64,000 nt of DNA from Methylobacterium brachiatum (GTDB taxonomy: Bacteria > Pseudomonadota > Alphaproteobacteria > Rhizobiales > Beijerinckiaceae), in NCBI RefSeq assembly GCF_020523825.1, contig NZ_JAJALK010000003.1:248001-312000 (forward strand), given 5' to 3'. The notes beneath the pieces were generated by a model, which saw only the letters and a program-made list of their open reading frames with translations, had not been told where the DNA came from and ran no database searches. The first letter of the stretch is position 1, and the number at the start of each line of letters is the position of its first letter. A program made the position numbers and the translations under genes. This document shows, piece by piece, positions 18,119 through 26,852 of this stretch.

Positions 18119-19261
18119 ATGAAGCACGCCCTCGCCCCGATCCTCGCCGGCCTCCTGATGACGGCGCCGGTTGCCGCGCAGGCGCCGGTGCGGATCGGCC
18201 TGTCGGCGCCGCTCTCCGGGCCGGATGCCGCCTTCGGGCTGGGGCTGCGGCAGGGTGCCGAGCAGGCGGTGGCCGAGCTCAACCGCGCCGCGGGCGGGCG
18301 GCCGCGATTCGCCCTCGTGCCGGCCGACGATGCCGGCGACGCCCGGCAGGCGGTCGCGATCGCGAAGAAATTCGCCGCCGACGGGGTGCGGCTCGTCATC
18401 GGGCCGTTCGAATCCATCGCGGTCGCGGCCGCGACGCCGGTCTACGAGGAGGCCGGGGCCCTGCTGGTCACGCCGGGGGCGACCTACACGCCGCTGACCG
18501 GCCGCGGCGCGTGGAACCTGTTCCGGCTGGCGCCGAGCGATGCGCAGCAGGGCCGGGCGGCGGGCGCCTATCTCGCCAAGGCGTTTGCCGGACGGCGCAT
18601 CGCGATCCTCAACGACCGCTCGACCTTCGGACGCGGGCTCGCCGAAGCCGTGTCGGCGCGCCTGAAGGAGGCCGGCATCCCGGAGGTGCTGTTCGACGGC
18701 TTTCCGCGCGGGACCCGCGACCTCGCCGATCTCGTCGGCCGTCTGAAGGCGGCCCGGGTCGAGGCGGTGTATTTCGGCGGCCTTGCGCCGGAGGCGGCGA
18801 CCCTGCTCCGTGCCCTGCGCGAGGCCAATCTCGGTGCCACGCTGGTCGCCAGCGACGGGATCCTCGACCCCGCCTTCGCGGCCGCCGCCGGGCCGGCCGG
18901 GGAGGGGACCGTGATGACCCTGCCGCCCGACCCGCCGCGCCTGCCCGAGCCGAAGGGCGGCAAGGCACCGGCGCGCGGGCCCGAGGCCGAGAGCGTGGCG
19001 GCGTCGGGCTACGCGGCGGTCGAGCTGCTGGTCCAGACTTTGGAGCGCGCCCGCGCGGCCGATCCGAAGGCCGGCCGGGTCCCGGAGGGCCGCAAGCTCG
19101 CCGACGCCCTGCGCAGCGCCCCGCCGCTGCGCACGATTCTCGGCCCGGTGGGGTTCGATTCCCGCGGCGACCGCACCGGCGGCACCGTCGCCCTGCGGAT
19201 CTGGCGCCGGACCCCGGACGGACGCCTCGATTACGCCGGCAACGAGGTCCCGGGGCCTTGA
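18119..19261 (+). CDS. ABC transporter substrate-binding protein, branched-chain amino acid type
   Basis: A 380-residue type 1 periplasmic binding protein of the LivJ/Leu-Ile-Val family. A signal peptide (MKHALAPILAGLLMTAPVAAQA) is followed by PVRIGLSAPLSGPDAAFG. The family segments for ligand binding follow: LVTPGATYTPLT, NLFRLAPSDAQQG and ILNDRSTFGRGLA. It would deliver an amino acid or similar small amide to an inner-membrane ABC permease. No permease or ATPase genes are adjacent, so it is an orphan here. It is divergent from the aminotransferase gene across a 230-bp gap. Confidence 0.85.
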   Translation: MKHALAPILAGLLMTAPVAAQAPVRIGLSAPLSGPDAAFGLGLRQGAEQAVAELNRAAGGRPRFALVPADDAGDARQAVAIAKKFAADGVRLVIGPFESIAVAAATPVYEEAGALLVTPGATYTPLTGRGAWNLFRLAPSDAQQGRAAGAYLAKAFAGRRIAILNDRSTFGRGLAEAVSARLKEAGIPEVLFDGFPRGTRDLADLVGRLKAARVEAVYFGGLAPEAATLLRALREANLGATLVASDGILDPAFAAAAGPAGEGTVMTLPPDPPRLPEPKGGKAPARGPEAESVAASGYAAVELLVQTLERARAADPKAGRVPEGRKLADALRSAPPLRTILGPVGFDSRGDRTGGTVALRIWRRTPDGRLDYAGNEVPGP

Positions 19262-19473
19262 AGACCGACGAATCATGTCCACGACTCAGGGCGCGGATGA
19301 GAGCATGACTTGCAGCGGGATCGTGTGACGACTACATGCGGGCGGCGTCGCTCAGCAGGCGCGGACCGTCCGTCGGATCGGATCCGCGCCCTGCGGCGTT
19401 TCCCGAGCTTGATGACAGCCGTAGAAGTTTTGCCGGAACGCCTGCTGCCGGACGGTCCGACTGGAGAAGGTGC

Positions 19474-19749
19474 ATGGCGAAAGAAGAATTGATGCAGTTC
19501 GACGGTCTCGTGATCGAGATCCTGCCGGACGCGCGCTACCGCGTGCAGCTCGACCAGGGCCACGAGATCGTGGCCTACACGGCCGGCAAGATGAAGAAGA
19601 ACCGCATCAAGACGCTGGCGGGCGACCGGGTCACGGTCGAGATGTCGCCCTACGATCTGGAGAAGGGCCGCCTCGTGTTCCGGCACAAGGACGAGCGCTC
19701 CGCAGGCCCGCGACCCCAGGTCCGGGGCGGCCAGTTCCGCCGCCGTTGA
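19474..19749 (+). CDS. infA: Translation initiation factor IF-1
   Basis: A 91-residue IF-1. The OB-fold core [37 protein letters not shown] and the ending [14 protein letters not shown] are unmistakable. IF-1 binds the A site of the 30S subunit during initiation. It is longer than the 72-residue E. coli protein because of a Gly/Arg-rich tail ([10 protein letters not shown]) also seen in Rhizobiales. The ATG at 19474 is fixed by GGAGAAGG three bases upstream. Its stop overlaps the TTG start of the EamA-type exporter gene, so translation of the two is coupled. Some relatives carry a second infA elsewhere. Confidence 0.95.
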   Translation: MAKEELMQFDGLVIEILPDARYRVQLDQGHEIVAYTAGKMKKNRIKTLAGDRVTVEMSPYDLEKGRLVFRHKDERSAGPRPQVRGGQFRRR

Positions 19750-20711
19750 CGTCCGCGCGCGCGACCCGGGTCTCCTCGGTCGCGCCGGCCTATCTGCTTC
19801 TCACACTCACGGCCCTGCTCTGGGCCGGAAACGCGGTCAGCAGCCGCTGGGCGCCGGGCCACGTCTCCCCCCAGGTCATCACGACCCTGCGCTGGGCGGT
19901 GGCCTGCACGGTGCTGGCGCCGTTCGCGGCCCGCCGGCTCGCCGCCGAATGGCCGCTCCTGCGCCCGCACTGGCTGCGCATCCTGCTGATGGGCGGCCTC
20001 GGCTACACCGCCTTCAACTGCCTGTTCTACGCGGCCGGCGTCCATACCGGCGCCGTCAACCTGGCCCTGTTCCAGGGGGCGATCCCCGTCTTGGTGATCG
20101 TGCTCAACCGGCTGGCGTACCGGGTGCCGGTGACCCTCGGGCAGATGCTCGGCGTGGTCCTGACCCTGATCGGCGCCGGGATCGCGGCGACCCACGGCGA
20201 CTGGACGGTCCTGACCCGGCTGGACTTCAACCGCGGCGACGTGCTCGTGTTCGGGGCCTGCCTGCTCTACGCAGGCTACACGATCTTCTTGCCGACGCGC
20301 CCGAAAGTCTCGGCCCTGGCCTTCTTCGCCGCCATGGCGATCGCCGCCTTGGTGACCTCGCTGCCGCCGCTCGCCGTCGAATGGGCCACCGGGCACGCGG
20401 TCTGGCCGGGGCTGGAGGGCTGGGCGATGGTCGCCTTCGTCGGCCTGGGGCCGTCGCTGCTGGCGCAGCTGTTCTTCATGCGTGGGGTCGAGCTGATCGG
20501 CCCGAACCGGGCGGGCCTGTTCGTCAACCTCGTGCCGATCTTCGGCGCGGTCCTCGCCGTCCTGCTGGTCGGCGAGCCGTTCGGGGCGGTTCAGGCCGTC
20601 GCCCTGGCTCTCGTGCTTGGGGGGATCGCCTGTGCCGAGCGCCTGAAGCCGGCGCCGGCCGTGGCGACCCCCGAAGCCGCTTATTCGCAGACGCGCACGC
20701 GCCGGATGTAG
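19746..20711 (+). CDS. EamA/DMT-family drug-metabolite exporter
   Basis: A 321-residue, ten-helix DMT superfamily exporter with two EamA repeats. The first opens with [20 protein letters not shown] and the second covers the region around [19 protein letters not shown], ending in [20 protein letters not shown]. It probably exports amino acids or other small metabolites. The start is taken as TTG at 19746, sharing bases with the infA stop; no ATG or GTG fits better. The last 31 bp overlap the end of the convergent small-protein gene, giving an Arg-rich tail. Confidence 0.85.
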   Translation: MTSARATRVSSVAPAYLLLTLTALLWAGNAVSSRWAPGHVSPQVITTLRWAVACTVLAPFAARRLAAEWPLLRPHWLRILLMGGLGYTAFNCLFYAAGVHTGAVNLALFQGAIPVLVIVLNRLAYRVPVTLGQMLGVVLTLIGAGIAATHGDWTVLTRLDFNRGDVLVFGACLLYAGYTIFLPTRPKVSALAFFAAMAIAALVTSLPPLAVEWATGHAVWPGLEGWAMVAFVGLGPSLLAQLFFMRGVELIGPNRAGLFVNLVPIFGAVLAVLLVGEPFGAVQAVALALVLGGIACAERLKPAPAVATPEAAYSQTRTRRM

Positions 20712-20986
20712 ACGTCGCCATAGGGATCGACGGTGCGGCGGCGCTCGAAGTGGCAGACCGGGCCGTAATCCTCTTCCACGTAGACTGGCGGCGGGGCGCG
20801 GTAGACCGGGCGACCCGGGTAGTAGCCGTTGTTGGCCGACGACGCGATGGCGCCGCCTACCGCGAGGCCGCCGAGCACGCCGAGGGCAGCCGCGCCGCCT
20901 GCGCCGATCCCGTCACGGGCCTGGGCGGCCGGCGCGAGGGTGGCGAGGCTCCCGACGACGAGGCTCGTCGCGAGAAGGTACTTCAT
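20681..20986 (-). CDS. Small secreted protein with Gly-rich helix, unknown function
   Basis: A 101-residue protein with a clear signal peptide (MKYLLATSLVVGSLATLAPAAQA). A Gly/Ala-rich hydrophobic stretch (GGAAALGVLGGLAVGGAI) resembling a glycine zipper follows, then a Tyr/Pro-rich segment. A basic C-terminal domain ends the protein, with two cysteines (C79 and C100) that could form a disulfide in the periplasm. AGGGGG lies just before the ATG. I do not recognise a characterised family. The 3' end overlaps the EamA gene by 31 bp on the opposite strand. Confidence 0.7.
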   Translation of the reverse strand: MKYLLATSLVVGSLATLAPAAQARDGIGAGGAAALGVLGGLAVGGAIASSANNGYYPGRPVYRAPPPVYVEEDYGPVCHFERRRTVDPYGDVYIRRVRVCE

Positions 20987-21086
20987 GACATTCCCCCTGG
21001 TGGGTGCGATTCGGTCAGGCTTAGGCTGCCTACCACATCTCAGCTTTGGGGCGTTTGTTCGGCCGCACATCCCGACTTGACGTGGG

Positions 21087-21755
21087 GTGTTCCGACGCAC
21101 CAAACCCGGATCAGACGCACCAAAACAACAACCGACAGCGGAGGCCGGCATGGTGACACGGGGCTTCGTCGGGCGCAGGCAGCCGCCCGAGGCGGGCGCG
21201 CGCATCCCGCCCGGCCAATATCTCACCGAGGATTTCCCGATCCTGCAGATCGGCCCCAACCCGACCGTGGATCTCGCCACCTGGCGGTTCACGCTGCGCG
21301 AGGGCTCGCGGCCGATCAAGACGTGGAGCTGGGAGGAATTCGAGGCGCTGCCGCGCACGACCTGGCAGGGGGACATCCACTGCGTCACCAAGTGGTCGAA
21401 GTTCGACACCGCCTGGGAGGGCGTGAGCTTCGACGACCTGCTGGCCGATGCCGGCATCGCGGCCCCGACCGCCTTCCTGCTGGCTGAATCCTTCGACGAC
21501 TACACCACCAACGTGCCGGTGGCCGACCTCGTGAACGGCCGGGCCATGGTGGCGACCCGCTATGCCGGCCAGCCGATCCACCCGGATCATGGCGGCCCGG
21601 CGCGGCTCCTCGTGCCGCACCTCTACTTCTGGAAGAGCGCCAAATGGGTGAAGGGCCTCCGCTTCACCCAGACCGACACCGCCGGCTTCTGGGAGCTGCG
21701 CGGCTACCACATGTACGGGGATCCCTGGCGTGAGCAGCGCTACACCGGTGACTGA
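21087..21755 (+). CDS. Sulfite-oxidase-like molybdopterin oxidoreductase (YuiH-type)
   Basis: A 222-residue molybdopterin-binding oxidoreductase of the small sulfite-oxidase-like family. It has the family N-terminal RIPPGQYLTEDFPIL and the Mo-ligating cysteine in GDIHCVTKWSK. The cofactor-pocket residues lie in HPDHGGPARLLVPHLYFWKSAKWVKG. There is no Tat or Sec signal, so it should be cytoplasmic, unlike periplasmic MsrP/YedY. The start is GTG at 21087; an ATG at 21150 has a better GGAGG site and would remove 21 residues. Its 3' end overlaps the next gene by 26 bp, and the two probably form one electron-transfer pair. Confidence 0.85.
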   Translation: MFRRTKPGSDAPKQQPTAEAGMVTRGFVGRRQPPEAGARIPPGQYLTEDFPILQIGPNPTVDLATWRFTLREGSRPIKTWSWEEFEALPRTTWQGDIHCVTKWSKFDTAWEGVSFDDLLADAGIAAPTAFLLAESFDDYTTNVPVADLVNGRAMVATRYAGQPIHPDHGGPARLLVPHLYFWKSAKWVKGLRFTQTDTAGFWELRGYHMYGDPWREQRYTGD

Positions 21756-22467
21756 GCCGATCGTCTTCCGCTGGCATCAGGCCGAGATCACCGCGATCGC
21801 GCCCGTCACCCCGCAGGTGAAGAGCTTTCGTCTGCGCTGCGAGCTCGCCCAGGCCTACCGGGCCGGCCAGCACGTCGACGTCCGGCTGACCGCTGAGGAT
21901 GGCTACCAGGCCCAGCGCAGCTACTCGATCGCCTCGGCGCCCGACGGCAGCGGCACCCTGGAGCTGATGGTCGAGGCGCTGCCCGACGGCGAGGTCTCGG
22001 GCTGGTTCTCGCAGGCCGCCGAGGTCGGCGACCGGGTCGAGCTGCGCGGGCCGATCGGCGGCTCGTTCTCCTGGGACGGTCCCGATGGCGGCCCGCTGCT
22101 GCTGGGGGCCGGCGGCTCCGGCGTGGTGCCGCTGCTGGCGATGCTGCGCCGGCGCGCCCTGGTCGCGCCGCAGATCCCGGCGGCCCTGATCTACTCCGCC
22201 CGCACCCGCGAGGAGGCGATCGCGCTCCCCGAGCTGGAGCGCCTCGCCGGCGACGGCACCGGATTCTCCCTGCACCTCACCACCACGCGGGATGCCGGCG
22301 GCCGGCGGATCGACGCCGCCCTGGTGGCCGGTGCCCTGGCGCGGGTCGGACGGCCGGGAAAGGTCTTCCTCTGCGGCTCGAACCGTTTCGTCGGGGCCGC
22401 CTCGGACCTGATCCTGGAAGCGGGCGTCCCGGCGGGGGTGATCCGCACCGAGCGGTTCGGCAGCTGA
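21730..22467 (+). CDS. Ferredoxin-reductase-type FAD/NAD(P)H oxidoreductase
   Basis: A 245-residue flavoprotein reductase. The FAD-binding RSYSIASAP and the region near GEVSGWFSQ are followed by a NAD(P)-binding GGPLLLGAGGSGVVPLLAMLR. It ends in FLCGSNRFVGAASDLILEAGV and a tail close to RTERFG. It lacks an iron-sulfur domain. It begins (GTG) inside the end of the molybdopterin protein gene, so it very likely supplies or accepts electrons for that enzyme in the cytoplasm. The stop is immediately adjacent to that of the convergent antiporter gene. Confidence 0.85.
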   Translation: MSSATPVTEPIVFRWHQAEITAIAPVTPQVKSFRLRCELAQAYRAGQHVDVRLTAEDGYQAQRSYSIASAPDGSGTLELMVEALPDGEVSGWFSQAAEVGDRVELRGPIGGSFSWDGPDGGPLLLGAGGSGVVPLLAMLRRRALVAPQIPAALIYSARTREEAIALPELERLAGDGTGFSLHLTTTRDAGGRRIDAALVAGALARVGRPGKVFLCGSNRFVGAASDLILEAGVPAGVIRTERFGS

Positions 22468-23559
22468 TCAGGGGCTGAAGATCAGCACGAGGTAGACGAA
22501 GAACACCACGAGGTGCACCGCGCCCTCCAGCACCGTGGTGCGCAGGCCCGAGAAAGTCTGGGTGCTGAGGATCAGCGTCACCGCGAGCAGCGTCATCTCG
22601 GTGGGCTTGAGGCCGAGCACCACGGTCTGCCCGGTGAGCAGGCCGATCGTGAGGATCGCCGGCACGGTGAGACCCACCGTCGAGGTCGCCGCGCCCAGGC
22701 ACAGGTTGATCGCCCGCTGCAGCTCGTTGCGGGCGATGGCCCGCAGGGCCGAGATCGCCTCCGGGGTGAACACGATCGCGGCGATCAGCACGCCGCCGAG
22801 CGCCGAGGGCGCGCCCAGCGCCGCGATGCCGTGGTCGAGGATCACCGCGAGGCTCTTGGCCAGCAGGACGATCGGCACGACGTTGGCGAGCAGCAGGACC
22901 ACGTGCTTGCCGATGGCGCTGGCCGAGCGCGCCCCCGCGGCGGCCTCCGCTTCCGCCGCCTCCTCGGCATCCTGGAAGAAATCGCTGTGCCGGCTGGTCT
23001 GGATCAGCAGGAACACGCCGTAGAGCGCCAGGGTGAAGACCGAGAAGGCCACCGCCTGAAGGGTCGTCAGCGTCCCGTCGGCGGTGGAGCTGGTGAAGTT
23101 CGGGATGATCAGCGCGATGGTGGTCAGCGGAATGATCACCGACAGGAAGGCCGAGGCCCCCTGCAGGTTGTAGCTCTGCTGGTGGTGGCGCAGGCCGCCC
23201 ATCAGCAGCCCGAGGCCGACCACGCCGTTCAGGACGATCATCAGCACCGCGAACATCGTGTCGCGGCCCAGCGTCGGCGCTTCCTTGGCCGAGAGCATCA
23301 CGGCGGAGATCAGCGCCACCTCGATGATCACGATCGACAGGGTGAGGACCAGGGTGCCGAGCGGTTCGCCCAGCCGGTGCGCCAGGTCCTCCGCCTCGTG
23401 CACGACCCCGAAGGCCGACCAGACGATCACGGCCAGAAGCCAGGCGAACAGCCCACCCGCGAACCAGGGCTGCGCCAGGTCGCCGAGCCAGCCCTTTCCG
23501 AACCACGCGAAGGCGAGAACCGTCGCCCACGCCACTACCAGCCGCAGGGCTCCCGTCAT
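22468..23559 (-). CDS. chaA: Ca2+/cation:proton antiporter (ChaA/CAX family)
   Basis: A 363-residue inner-membrane antiporter with about 11 helices in two halves. The first half carries the signature GEPLGTLVLTLSIVIIEVAL and the second carries VFTPEAISALRAIARNELQ; both contain the acidic residues of the CAX alpha repeats. An acidic, Ala/Glu-rich cytoplasmic loop at about residues 195-215 separates the halves. It probably exports Ca2+ (or Na+/K+) in exchange for protons. The gene is isolated: convergent with the oxidoreductase pair and separated from the helicase by 230 bp. Confidence 0.85.
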   Translation of the reverse strand: MTGALRLVVAWATVLAFAWFGKGWLGDLAQPWFAGGLFAWLLAVIVWSAFGVVHEAEDLAHRLGEPLGTLVLTLSIVIIEVALISAVMLSAKEAPTLGRDTMFAVLMIVLNGVVGLGLLMGGLRHHQQSYNLQGASAFLSVIIPLTTIALIIPNFTSSTADGTLTTLQAVAFSVFTLALYGVFLLIQTSRHSDFFQDAEEAAEAEAAAGARSASAIGKHVVLLLANVVPIVLLAKSLAVILDHGIAALGAPSALGGVLIAAIVFTPEAISALRAIARNELQRAINLCLGAATSTVGLTVPAILTIGLLTGQTVVLGLKPTEMTLLAVTLILSTQTFSGLRTTVLEGAVHLVVFFVYLVLIFSP

Positions 23560-23789
23560 GGTCTTGGTCGTCTCCGCTCGGATCGCCTTGATGCAGCACT
23601 GCGTAAGGTCAGGCCGTGTCTTAGGTCAGACGAGCGGCAAGGCCAGGGTTGGCGGAGCGCGACCGGCATTTTGACGTGGACGGCGACCGCTCGCCCGCAG
23701 GACCGAGCCCGCGCAACCGGCCCATGCCGTGGCGGGAGTGGTCAGCGGGCCCGGTTGGCGCTACCATCTAGGAACCCGAATAAAGTCCG

Positions 23790-25631
23790 GTGCCTGATTC
23801 CTCCGCCGCGCGATGGCGCGCTGCCGGGCGCGGCGCGGCCGTTGAGAGTTTCCGTCACTTGCCCTTCCCGACCCTGCCCGCCCCCCTCGCGCGGGCCCTG
23901 TCCGAGCGCGGCTACGCCGATCCCACCCCGGTCCAGGCCGCGGTGCTGGAGGCGGCTGCCGGCGCCCGCGACCTCCTGGTCTCAGCCCAGACCGGCTCCG
24001 GCAAGACCGTGGCTTACGGCCTGGCCATGGCCAACATGCTCATCGGCCCGGAGGCTGGCGAGGCCGAGATGCTGCCGCCCCCCGGCGCGCCGCTCGCCCT
24101 GGTGATCGCCCCGACCCGCGAGCTGGCCCTCCAGGTCCAGCGCGAGCTGCTGTGGCTCTACGCTCCGGCCGGCGGCCGGGTCACCGCCTGCGTCGGCGGC
24201 ATGGATCCCCGCCGCGAGGCCCGGATGATGGCCGACGGCACCCATATCGTGGTCGGCACCCCGGGCCGCCTGCGCGACCATCTCGAGCGCCGCAACCTCG
24301 ATCCGACCAACCTGCGGGCCGTCGTCCTCGATGAGGCCGACGAGATGCTCGATCTCGGCTTCCGCGAGGACATCGAGTTCATCCTCTCGGCCACCCCGCC
24401 GGAGCGGGCGACCTACCTGTTCTCCGCGACCCTGCCCAAGGCGATCGAGGCCCTGGCCGAGCGCTACCAGCGCAACGCCCTGCGGCTGGCGATCAAGGGC
24501 GAGAGCAAGGGCCACGCCGACATCGCCTATCGGGCGGTGCGGATCATGCCCCGGGAGACCGAGCACGTGGTGCTCAACCTCCTGCGCGAGGCCGATGCCC
24601 CGACCGCGATCGTCTTCTGCAACACCCGCAACGCCGTGCGCCATCTTCAGGCGAGCCTGACCGAGCGCGGCTTCTCGGTGGTGGCGCTCTCGGGCGAGCT
24701 CGGCCAGGGCGAGCGCAACGCCGCCCTCCAGGCGCTCCGGGACGGCCGGGCCCGGGTCTGCGTCGCCACGGACGTCGCTGCCCGCGGCATCGACCTCCCG
24801 TCGCTCAGCCTCGTGATCCACGCCGACCTGCCGCACGATGCCGAGGTGCTCCAGCACCGCAGCGGACGCACCGGCCGCGCCGGTCGCAAGGGCACCTCGG
24901 TGCTCCTGATCCCGAATTCTAGGCGGCGGCGCGCCGAGCAGATGTTCGCCATCGCCAAGGTCAGCCCGGAGTGGTCGGGTCCGCCCTCGGCCGACGACAT
25001 CCGGAAGCTCGACGGCGAGCGCATGCTCTCCGACCCGCTCTTCTCCGAGCCGCCGGCCGAAGAGGATGTCGCGCTCGCCGGGACCCTGCTCGCCAGCAAG
25101 ACCCCGGAAGAGCTCGCCGCCCTGCTGGCCCGGGTCTACCGCACCCGCCTGCCGGCCCCGGAAGAGGTCAGCGATCCGGGCGAGGGCCGTGCCCCCCGCG
25201 GCGTCAGCGAGCGCCCGCCCTACGACCCGATGAATCCCGAGCAGATCGCCGCCCTCGGGCCGGCGGTGTGGTTCCGGCTCAACCTCGGCCGGCGCGACAA
25301 CGCCGATCCGCGCCGCCTGCTGCCGATGCTCACCCGCCGGGGCGGCATCGGCCGCCAGGAGATCGGCGCGATCCGGATCTTCGACCGGGAGACCAAGTTT
25401 GAGATCCGCGGCAACGCCGCCGCGCGCTTCGCCGAGGCCTTCGCCCGCAACGGCTCGCCGGAGATCCAGGTCGAGGCGCTGGCGGGGGACGCGGCCCCGG
25501 CCGAGCGCAAGAGCGCTCCGGGCGGCCCGAAGGGGTTTGCCAGCCCGCGCGCCGGCAAGCATCAGCGCCACGCCGAGCGGTCCGGTCCCCGGTCCGAGTC
25601 CAAGCCGGGCCGGAATACCGGCCGCAGCTGA
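23790..25631 (+). CDS. DEAD-box ATP-dependent RNA helicase
   Basis: A 613-residue DEAD-box helicase. The Q-motif region reads PTPVQAAV, Walker A is AQTGSGKT at 66-73, then PTREL, the DEAD motif in VVLDEADEMLDLGF, SAT in LFSATLP, and motifs V and VI in ATDVAARGIDLP and HRSGRTGRAG. The C-terminal third includes a DbpA/RBD-like RNA-binding domain (GIGRQEIGAIRIFDRETKFEI) and a basic tail. It likely remodels rRNA or mRNA, as CsdA/DeaD does. The start is a GTG at 23790 with no obvious ribosome binding site, so the first 15-20 residues are uncertain. Confidence 0.88.
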   Translation: MPDSSAARWRAAGRGAAVESFRHLPFPTLPAPLARALSERGYADPTPVQAAVLEAAAGARDLLVSAQTGSGKTVAYGLAMANMLIGPEAGEAEMLPPPGAPLALVIAPTRELALQVQRELLWLYAPAGGRVTACVGGMDPRREARMMADGTHIVVGTPGRLRDHLERRNLDPTNLRAVVLDEADEMLDLGFREDIEFILSATPPERATYLFSATLPKAIEALAERYQRNALRLAIKGESKGHADIAYRAVRIMPRETEHVVLNLLREADAPTAIVFCNTRNAVRHLQASLTERGFSVVALSGELGQGERNAALQALRDGRARVCVATDVAARGIDLPSLSLVIHADLPHDAEVLQHRSGRTGRAGRKGTSVLLIPNSRRRRAEQMFAIAKVSPEWSGPPSADDIRKLDGERMLSDPLFSEPPAEEDVALAGTLLASKTPEELAALLARVYRTRLPAPEEVSDPGEGRAPRGVSERPPYDPMNPEQIAALGPAVWFRLNLGRRDNADPRRLLPMLTRRGGIGRQEIGAIRIFDRETKFEIRGNAAARFAEAFARNGSPEIQVEALAGDAAPAERKSAPGGPKGFASPRAGKHQRHAERSGPRSESKPGRNTGRS

Positions 25632-25682
25632 TCCTATTCGGATCGACCTGCGGAGGCGCTGACGCCCCCGCAGGCGGAGGTC

Positions 25683-26570
25683 TCAGAAAACTTTCTTGAC
25701 CGCGTCGCCGAGCGCGTCGACGCTTTCCCGCAGCTTCCGGCCGGCGGGCGCCAGCGACGGCAGCTTGATGCCGAGCACCTCGGTCTCCTCGTCGGCGGTC
25801 TCGGCCTGCGCGACCGTCGCGGGTGCGGCGCCGGGTTTCACGCCGGGCTTGGCGGCGTCCGCGGCCTTTGCGGCGGCGGGCGGCTTGTGCGCAGCGACTG
25901 CCTTGCGGGCGGGTTTCTCCGGCGGGGCTGCGGCCGGAGTCGCGGCAACCGGCTTGGCCGCGGGCGCGACCGGGGGCACGGCGACGTCGCGCGCCTTGAC
26001 GGTCTCGGAGGCGCGCGGGGGCTGGAGCGCGGCGGTCCGCGCCGGCGGCAGCGGCACCACCATCTGACGGGCGGCGATCGGCGTCACCGGGGTCGGGGTG
26101 GGGATACGCTTGGTCGGCGCCTCGGGCACGGCCACGCTCTTGGCCGGCGGCGCTGCGGCGATGGGCGCGGCAACGGGCGTGATCTTGGCGGGGGGCGGGG
26201 CGACCGGGCTCGCGGGGGCGGGCGTGACTGCCGGCGCAAGAGCTTCCGGCAGCGCCGCCATGCGCAGGGCCGGCTTCTCAGGTTCCGCGGGCTTCGCCGC
26301 GACGGGGGGCGCCGGCGCGATCCCGGCCACGGCCGGCAGGCCGTCCTTCAATTCGGGCCAGTCCGCGGCCCGGCCCATCGGGGCGTGCTTGATCGGCGTA
26401 GGGGCGGCAAGCCCGGCCATCAGGGTCGAGGCGGCGACGCCGAAGCCTGCGATAGCGCTCGCGCCGACCAGCCCGGCGAGGATGAGCTTCAGGCCGGGCT
26501 TGCGACCGGGGCGTGGCTCCGGCGACCGATGCGGTCTTCTGTCGGACGGGTCCAGGGCGAGATCGTTCAT
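25683..26570 (-). CDS. Pro/Ala-rich single-pass membrane protein, unknown function
   Basis: A 295-residue protein with a basic N-terminal cytoplasmic stretch and one membrane helix near residues 28-52 (LKLILAGLVGASAIAGFGVA). A long low-complexity Pro/Ala/Lys segment (about 75-255) follows, then a short conserved-looking C terminus around VLGIKLPSLAPAGRKLRESVDAL. The composition resembles periplasmic spacer regions of envelope proteins such as TonB, but no TonB C-terminal domain is seen. It is divergent from the sensor kinase gene across about 280 bp. The function is not recognised. Confidence 0.65.
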   Translation of the reverse strand: MNDLALDPSDRRPHRSPEPRPGRKPGLKLILAGLVGASAIAGFGVAASTLMAGLAAPTPIKHAPMGRAADWPELKDGLPAVAGIAPAPPVAAKPAEPEKPALRMAALPEALAPAVTPAPASPVAPPPAKITPVAAPIAAAPPAKSVAVPEAPTKRIPTPTPVTPIAARQMVVPLPPARTAALQPPRASETVKARDVAVPPVAPAAKPVAATPAAAPPEKPARKAVAAHKPPAAAKAADAAKPGVKPGAAPATVAQAETADEETEVLGIKLPSLAPAGRKLRESVDALGDAVKKVF

Positions 26571-26852
26571 GATCCGGGGTCTCTGACACGATGCACGACA
26601 CGCGCGACCGGGCCCCCCATGACCGGCCGCCGCTCTCCATCACGTTGGAGATGGGTCGACTCTGTCGTCGATAGAGAAACCGCAATACGGCGCAAAGATG
26701 TCGCCGCCCATTGCAGGCCCGGCCAGTCGAGGCTCGGCTATCCACAAGATAAAGCGGAGCCGCTTAAGAATCCGTATTCGGTTCCGCCCTGCTGGCGTGC
26801 CCGGGAAGGGGCGGCGGATCGGCCTTCCCGATGCCGGGCGGGACGGGGCGGC

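Noticed and set aside
19152..19162. GGTTCGATTCC, resembling a tRNA T-arm
   Set aside because: It lies inside the binding-protein gene with no acceptor or anticodon stems around it.
25887..26852. Upstream extension of the sensor kinase frame
   Set aside because: Antisense to the Pro/Ala-rich protein gene and Gly/Arg-rich; the membrane sensor architecture begins near 26853.
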